A stretch of DNA of 64,000 bases from Sepioteuthis lessoniana. Lineage: Eukaryota; Mollusca; Cephalopoda; Myopsida; Loliginidae. The translations under genes and the position numbers were made by a program. The notes beneath the pieces were generated by a model. It was given only the letters and a program-made list of their open reading frames with translations. It was not told the DNA's origin and ran no database searches. Positions 58,561 through 64,000 of this stretch are shown here, piece after piece (the stretch's first letter is position 1; every line of letters begins with the position of its first letter). The DNA is taken from positions 37,107,450 to 37,171,449 of the forward strand of contig OY757947.1 of NCBI GenBank assembly GCA_963585895.1, given 5' to 3'.

Positions 58561-58826
58561 TTGTACTTTGGCATAATGGTTAGAGTGTTCGCCAATGGCC
58601 CTTGAGATCTGGGTTCAATCCCAAGTCGAGTCATACCAAAGACTCAAAAAATCGTACTTGATGCTATCTTGCTTAACACTCAGCATTATAAGGTACTATC
58701 AAGGGTAAAGTGGAGCAATCCAGGGAAAGGAGTAGCGCCCTCCCCTACACCTTGGTGTAGTAGCTATCGAAAAGGGATCCTTCGGGTTACCCTCGACTAC
58801 GGTCGCCAACTTTACTTACTTACTTC
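58561..58826 (+). mobile_element. tRNA-derived SINE, best-kept copy
   Basis: 'tggcataatgg' is a perfect A-box match (TRGYNNARNGG) and 'gggttcaatcc' a near-perfect B box. The body has 'tcataccaaagactc' and ends 'ggtcgccaac' with a (TTAC)n tail. Confidence 0.9.
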
Positions 58827-59346
58827 TGGTATGTATATCATATATGTCAAAAATCTTTTTATATGTAAATGAACTGCTCTTGATTTCCTTCCGTTTATTA
58901 ACTGTGAAAATATCATTGCATATATTAATGCTAATATTGGTTTTTAGTGAATGGGGAAAATTAAATTGATCCATAGATGAGACTGTAACAAATACGACCA
59001 CGTAGGGTTTGTGTAGATCTAGGATTAATGGCCATAAGCGTGTGCTTCTTACTACCCTTACCTTTAAAACAGAAGTCTTCCCATCAGATTGTTGAGGAGT
59101 CTTAGCTCTCTGCCAGGTGATATTTTGGGAATACAGAGGTGAAAATGAAATCACCGATATATTTATGACAACAGCCTGTTGTGAATTTTTTCTGGGTGAT
59201 TTATCCGAGAGAATTTTCAGAAATGACCTTCAATCAAATACAAGAGATTATTTTAAAGAATATTAAATTCCAGAAGAAGTTGGTCAGTGATGTACGAAGT
59301 AGATTTATGGCAAGAAATATTCAGTGCTTCGGCGCGCACGCGCGCA

Positions 59347-59380
<34 letters not shown>

Positions 59381-59865
59381 TATTTGTAATATCGCAAATC
59401 CTGTGTTTTACCGACTAAAAATAAAATAAATGATATTAAACAGGGATCTAATTACGACCGCAATGGAGACTTTTTTCTTTTCCCCTTTTATTCCATTTTA
59501 TATCCTCATATGCGGAAAAATTATAAAAAATGAAAAAATAAATTTAAAAAAATTAAAAAAAACTTAAAAAATTCACTTTACCTATTTATAGTAGAACAAA
59601 TCATTGACGCTCGAAACACTGATCAAGAAATATTAATTTTTAAAAGATCTGAAAATTGTTTAATTGAAAGACAAAATTCGAAAAATTCATTATTTCTTTT
59701 TCCATTGGCTAAAAGAAAAAAATCCTTTATACAATTTCAGCTTCTCTCCGATTAAAATTGATTAATCAAAATAGGACGACAATTGAAAACATTTTTCCCC
59801 ACTTTTACCTTCTCTTTTTCCTTTTTACCCTCCCCCATGATTAAAAAATATTTAAAAAAATTTTT
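58827..59865. other. AT-rich stretch, partly inverted copy of 16.0-16.4 kb
   Basis: 59590-59735 is complementary to 16210-16380. CT microsatellite at 59346-59379. Open frames of 82 and 112 codons show no protein motif. Confidence 0.5.
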
Positions 59866-59869
59866 TTTA

Positions 59870-62150
59870 AATAGCTTTTATCATATTTTATGTTTTACCC
59901 AAAAAGAAAAAAAGTGAAATCATAAGCAGAAACTTTGTTTGTGAGGCTACATAGTCACAAAAGACTCAAGTGATATAACTACGCCTTGTTGGGAATTTGA
60001 AGACGTTGAGAGGAGATTTTCTTAGGTGATAGGAAGAAATTACACACCCTTCTTTTTAGCTTGTACAAAAGAAAATTAAAGTAAATTTTGACAAGCAGTA
60101 TTATTATATACGAGGAGATTCAAATTTGTTTTGGACGATAAAGTTGACATGAAATTAAATAACTTGTTTGTAATTTTCATCGTCGATAAACGTAAACAAT
60201 GAAAGATCAGTAAAAGATTTGCCAACAGAACAACTAAAATGGACGGTGATAAGGGAGAATTAGTTTTACGCAATATTTAACACGAAATATACATGATTGA
60301 ATAGTCAACCAAATTTGCTGATTTATAAGGGCGTAGTATACGATTAACTGAGATTCAAAGTAAAATTGATTATCCCGAAGAAAATATAGCTTTCAGTCTG
60401 GCTAAACTGACTAAGCCAGCAGTAGTAATCTACTAAGCTTAATGTGTCACAAGGTCATAGAAAATGGGGGTAACTAAGGAGAATCGAACTCGTTCGTGAA
60501 GGATTGTTAGTCTACCTGGCTAACAATTACACTACCAGAAGCGCCCTGATTAAGCCAGCAGATTGTTTATTTCATAAATTCCAAGACTTAGGCACAATTT
60601 CTATGGTGGGCCTCAGTAGAAGAAATGTTTCCCAATGAAAAACCACACTAAAATGTCTAATCAGTCAAAGTTATTCATTTATTATTTTTATATCGATTTT
60701 AAAGCTCCAATAAAAATGTTTAACCTCAATTTTAGTCTCCTTTATTAACCAAATTCTTAGACGATTAAGTTACAGAAATGAATAAAGTCAAAAATTGCCG
60801 GGAAGAACAATAATCTACGTTATTTTACCATATTTGCAACTTCTGAGGACACGTATGATTAAAATGGAATAATTAGCCATTTCTTTTGGGTGGAAGTGTC
60901 AATAAAGTTCCTTTACTAGTTTCTGTGTTGTCTCATGAAGAAAGCAAAAATTAATTAAAAACAAAAATAAAATAATTTTTCATTTTTAATTCAAACAAAA
61001 ACTTAAATAAGATATTCTAAATTAAATGAAAAAAGATAAACTTTGTCACTTCTTAATTTTAATGATTTTTATTATAATATTTTTACCAAGAATCCAATAA
61101 ATACGAAAATAATACTGTTGGCTTCATTTGCTAAAGCAGCTTGACGGCTATTTGGACATCCGATTCTTTATTGAACTTCAATTCACTTGTAAGTACATTT
61201 TCTCAACTATTTAATAATGTATAATGTTAAATGTGGATTATAACCAATTCTCTGTGTAATCATTATTCATTTCAATTGTTCCTTTGGCAATAATTTTATT
61301 GTATATCCATTGTTTATATTTATCGTCCATGAAAACAACAAATAAACAATTTTAATAAACAACTTTATCGTCCGAAACAAAATAAAATGTACTCTTACTT
61401 ATAAGTGTCACCTATGAAAATGTCCCTTCATTTTATTTTAGTTTACCTAAGAATTACATACATATGTTATACTTACATTCAACTAACGAGATTAGAGTTT
61501 GTGTCAATGATTTTCTTCTTTTTTTATGCAGTTTAAAATTACGTATTTTAGTAGCAGAAAAAAACGTTGGGGGGATTTTTTTCTGTCATCCACAGTATCC
61601 TACACACAACCTTCTCAGACACCAACAAAAAATGCAGTTCTGTCATTTAACACTTATACAATTACGTACCCTCCCCATGCGAAGATTTTTTGCAATGAAC
61701 TGCTTTTTTCGTGAAATAAGAACTACGTAAGTAAATATCGATATTGGTCTTCCAAACAAACGAAAAGTACATGGGAAGTATCTATAAATTCTCCAACTAG
61801 CAAGACATTACGCTTTCGTTTTCTGACCTCGCTAACCCTGAAAATATCTTCGTCGATAGTGTACGAGATGTTTTTGAATGCTTAACGAACTGAAAAGAAC
61901 TGACCACCGGAAACATTTGTGAGAAAGACGGGGAGCATGTTTTTCTATCCGTCCCCAATTTCCAACACATAACAGATTGTAATATTCCTTATTGGTATTT
62001 TCCTGAAGACATCTTGTTTGATAATGTGCAAGATTTCTTTGAATGACTAACTGCAAAGAACTGACCACTGCAAACGTCCACGAGAAGGGGGGGGATTTTT
62101 TAATGACCAACTGCAAACTTCCATGAGAATGAAGTGGGGGCATTTTTTTC
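59870..62150. repeat. Block Y of the right arm, copy 2
   Basis: See copy 1 at 54560. This copy continues further, to the zinc-finger flank at 62160-63010. Confidence 0.8.
60421..60545 (-). mobile_element. SINE in block Y copy 2, same site as 55278
   Basis: Bounded by 'ctgactaagccagc' (60407-60420) and 'ctgattaagccagc' (60546-60559). Sequence and site match the SINE at 55278-55406; the left-arm copy (about 21840-21860) lacks it. Confidence 0.8.
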
Positions 62151-62279
62151 TATCCGTCTCAGTTTACCACTCAAAAGTTATTGTGATATTTCTCAATGGT
62201 TTTTTCCTATTTTTAATAGTACAATAACAATCATGATTTATTAAATACTAAAAGAATTCCTATGGAAGGACAATAATAA

Positions 62280-62560
62280 TCGTATTTAACTCATATCTGA
62301 GAGGGGTAGGAGGAGATTCAAAACTTTCCCAAATGCATTCATTCAAAATTGAATGCGATAACGCGATTGGAGTTTGAACGATGTCACATTTGCCTCTCTA
62401 CCAAGGGCACTTGTTCCCATTTCCTTAGCAGTTTCCCACCCGGAGAAGGACAATAATAATCGTGTTTAACTCATATCTGAGAGATTGGAGTTTGAACGAT
62501 GTCACAGTCCAGCACGTTTGCTACTCTAACAAGGGCACTTGTTCCCATTCCTAATTTGAA
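62280..62560 (-). repeat. tRNA-like SINE array, two units
   Basis: Inverted partner of 19670-19960: 'gagtttgaacga' (B-box complement) at 62370 and 62487, and 'aagggcacttgttccca' twice. Two units here against three in the left arm. Confidence 0.6.
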
Positions 62561-62784
62561 AAGTTGGGAAGTTAAATTCTACAATCTAAAAAAGAAACTA
62601 AACATAAAAATAAGTAAAACAAAAACTCATTTCATTTATATTCAATGATCAGTGAATTTTTGGTAAATATAATGCACAAAACTAAACGATTAAGTATTTT
62701 TCAAAACTTTATTAACAGTTTCCTTTTGAAATATACGATTTCTATAAACTGCATTTCTTTATAACTCTTCCTTCTCTAAATTGA

Positions 62785-62811
62785 TAGTTTTTCTTGTTTT
62801 ATCGATTGCAG
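62785..62811 (+). promoter_or_regulatory. Putative 3' splice site upstream of ZNF5
   Basis: TTCTTGTTTTATCGATTGCAG, then AT: the fourth copy of the conserved string. Confidence 0.4.
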
Positions 62812-63023
62812 ATTTTTTTGTCCGAAGGATTTCTTCCATGCAGTATTTTCTTGGTTACCAGTATTTTCACAAAAATCCCATTGGAAACAAATTAAATGAA
62901 TATCTACAGGACACAAATTGTATTCTTGTGAAGGAAATAGTCTTCTGTATTTTGCTTTTTTCATGTAAGGTATGGCGTATATGCAGATAAACAATGAAGA
63001 GAAATAATTTTTTTTAATAAAAC

Positions 63024-63713
63024 ATGCAAACACGCATCAAAGAAAAGCCATTCTCTTGCAAAATATACGGCTCAGCATTTTCCACTAAATCCGAGTTCGA
63101 AGTGCATATACAAACACATTCTGACGAGAAGTCATATACTTGTGAAATGAGTGGCTCTAGCTTTTCAACCAATTCGGGAGTTCAAGTGAATATGCAAAGA
63201 CACAGAGGAGGGAAACGATATCTTTGTGAAATTTGTCAATCTTCCTTTACTCAACAATCAGATTTAGTAAGGCATATAAGGACACACACTGGAGAGAGGC
63301 CATATTCATGTGAATTTTGTGAATCTTCCTTTTCCCGAAAATCAACTTTGGATAGGCATAGTCTAACTCACACAGGTGAGAGACCATACTCCTGTGACAT
63401 ATGTAACTCTTTCTTTTCCCGAAAATCACTTTTGGATGATCATAGTCGAACACATACAGGAGAGAGGCCATATTCCTGTGATATATGTGAATCTTCCTTT
63501 TCCCGTAAATCAACCTTGGTTAGGCATAGTCGAACTCACACGGGTGAGAGACCATACTCCTGTGACATATGTAACTCTTTCTTTTCCCGAAAATCACATT
63601 TGTATGATCATAGTCGAACACACACAGGAGAGAGGCCATATTCCTGTGACATATGTAACGCTTCCTTTTCCCGAAAATCAAATTTTAACAGGCATATGAA
63701 AACACATATATGA
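63024..63713 (+). CDS. ZNF5: C2H2 zinc-finger protein, 8 fingers (two degenerate)
   Basis: A 229-residue open frame from MQTRIKEKP, the start shared with ZNF2 and ZNF3. Finger 1 has its second Cys as Tyr (CKIYG). Finger 2 (CEMSG...VNMQRH) lacks the second Cys and first His. Fingers 3-8 have all ligands, TGERP linkers from finger 3, and helices such as SRKSTLDRH, SRKSLLDDH and SRKSHLYDH. Fingers 4-5 and 6-7 form two similar pairs, so a two-finger duplication is likely. The C-terminus NRHMKTHI is the same as in ZNF2, its mirror partner, which has one finger fewer. Inferred nuclear DNA-binding protein; no effector domain. The 3' flank is kept up to the window end. Confidence 0.8.
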   Translation: MQTRIKEKPFSCKIYGSAFSTKSEFEVHIQTHSDEKSYTCEMSGSSFSTNSGVQVNMQRHRGGKRYLCEICQSSFTQQSDLVRHIRTHTGERPYSCEFCESSFSRKSTLDRHSLTHTGERPYSCDICNSFFSRKSLLDDHSRTHTGERPYSCDICESSFSRKSTLVRHSRTHTGERPYSCDICNSFFSRKSHLYDHSRTHTGERPYSCDICNASFSRKSNFNRHMKTHI

Positions 63714-64000
63714 GAAATGCCATATTCCCTTGAAGCTTTTCGCTCTCTATTTTCATGTACGTCAATTTTGACAGCGCTCATGAAAAATCACCCTGGATAA
63801 AACAATACTTCCCCTGATTAACAGGATTATTCGTTATGAATTTTTTCAAAATTGCAGGTAAAATTTTCATCAAGAGTACAGTTTGTAAAGACAAGCTCTA
63901 AACATCGACATTATAATAGTAATATTTCAATTAAACTTTATCACCACAAAGCGTACTTTACCGTCATTTGTCATTTTTGATTTACGTCGAATGCACATCA

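Overview
Eukaryotic, AT-rich, repeat-dense DNA that looks like a cephalopod (octopus-type) genome. Reasons: several intronless C2H2 zinc-finger arrays with almost identical fingers ([12 protein letters not shown] linkers), RTE-type LINEs ending in (ATG)n, tRNA-derived SINEs, abundant (GA)n/(CA)n/(TA)n microsatellites, and no operon-like organisation. The species call is inference. The only plausible protein-coding genes are five C2H2 arrays: ZNF1 (3617-4645, -), ZNF2 (17838-18443, -), ZNF3 (33649-34563, +), ZNF4 (40376-41692, -) and ZNF5 (63024-63713, +). They are accompanied by a dead array (about 13287-14020) and a decayed remnant (about 14965-15190).

Layout. 1-17.5 kb: ZNF1, the dead array, fragments of an LTR retroelement (RNase H-like part 6.8-7.3 kb, integrase-like part 8.4-9.4 kb), several minisatellites, RTE LINE 3' fragments and a SINE. 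17.55-64 kb: one large, imperfect inverted duplication. The left arm runs about 17.55-35.83 kb and the right arm from about 38.39 kb past the window end, around a 2.5 kb spacer. ZNF2 mirrors ZNF5, ZNF3 mirrors ZNF4, and RTE copy B (29.0-32.2 kb, -) mirrors RTE copy C (43.1-47.1 kb, +). Within each half the ZNF units are themselves inverted relatives, so the structure is nested.

The arms differ by later events that can be ordered by presence or absence. The left arm has a tandem duplication carrying RTE copy A. The right arm has a truncated RTE insertion (38.71-39.41 kb), a probable solo LTR inside RTE C, an internally deleted Tc1/mariner element with TA target duplication (50387-51283), a triplicated 172-bp unit (53417-53932), SINEs, and two further block duplications. 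Nothing suggests a pathway: the region reads as a zinc-finger cluster growing by segmental duplication, inversion and unequal exchange among mobile elements. The zinc-finger proteins are presumably nuclear DNA-binding factors, but no targets can be read from the sequence.
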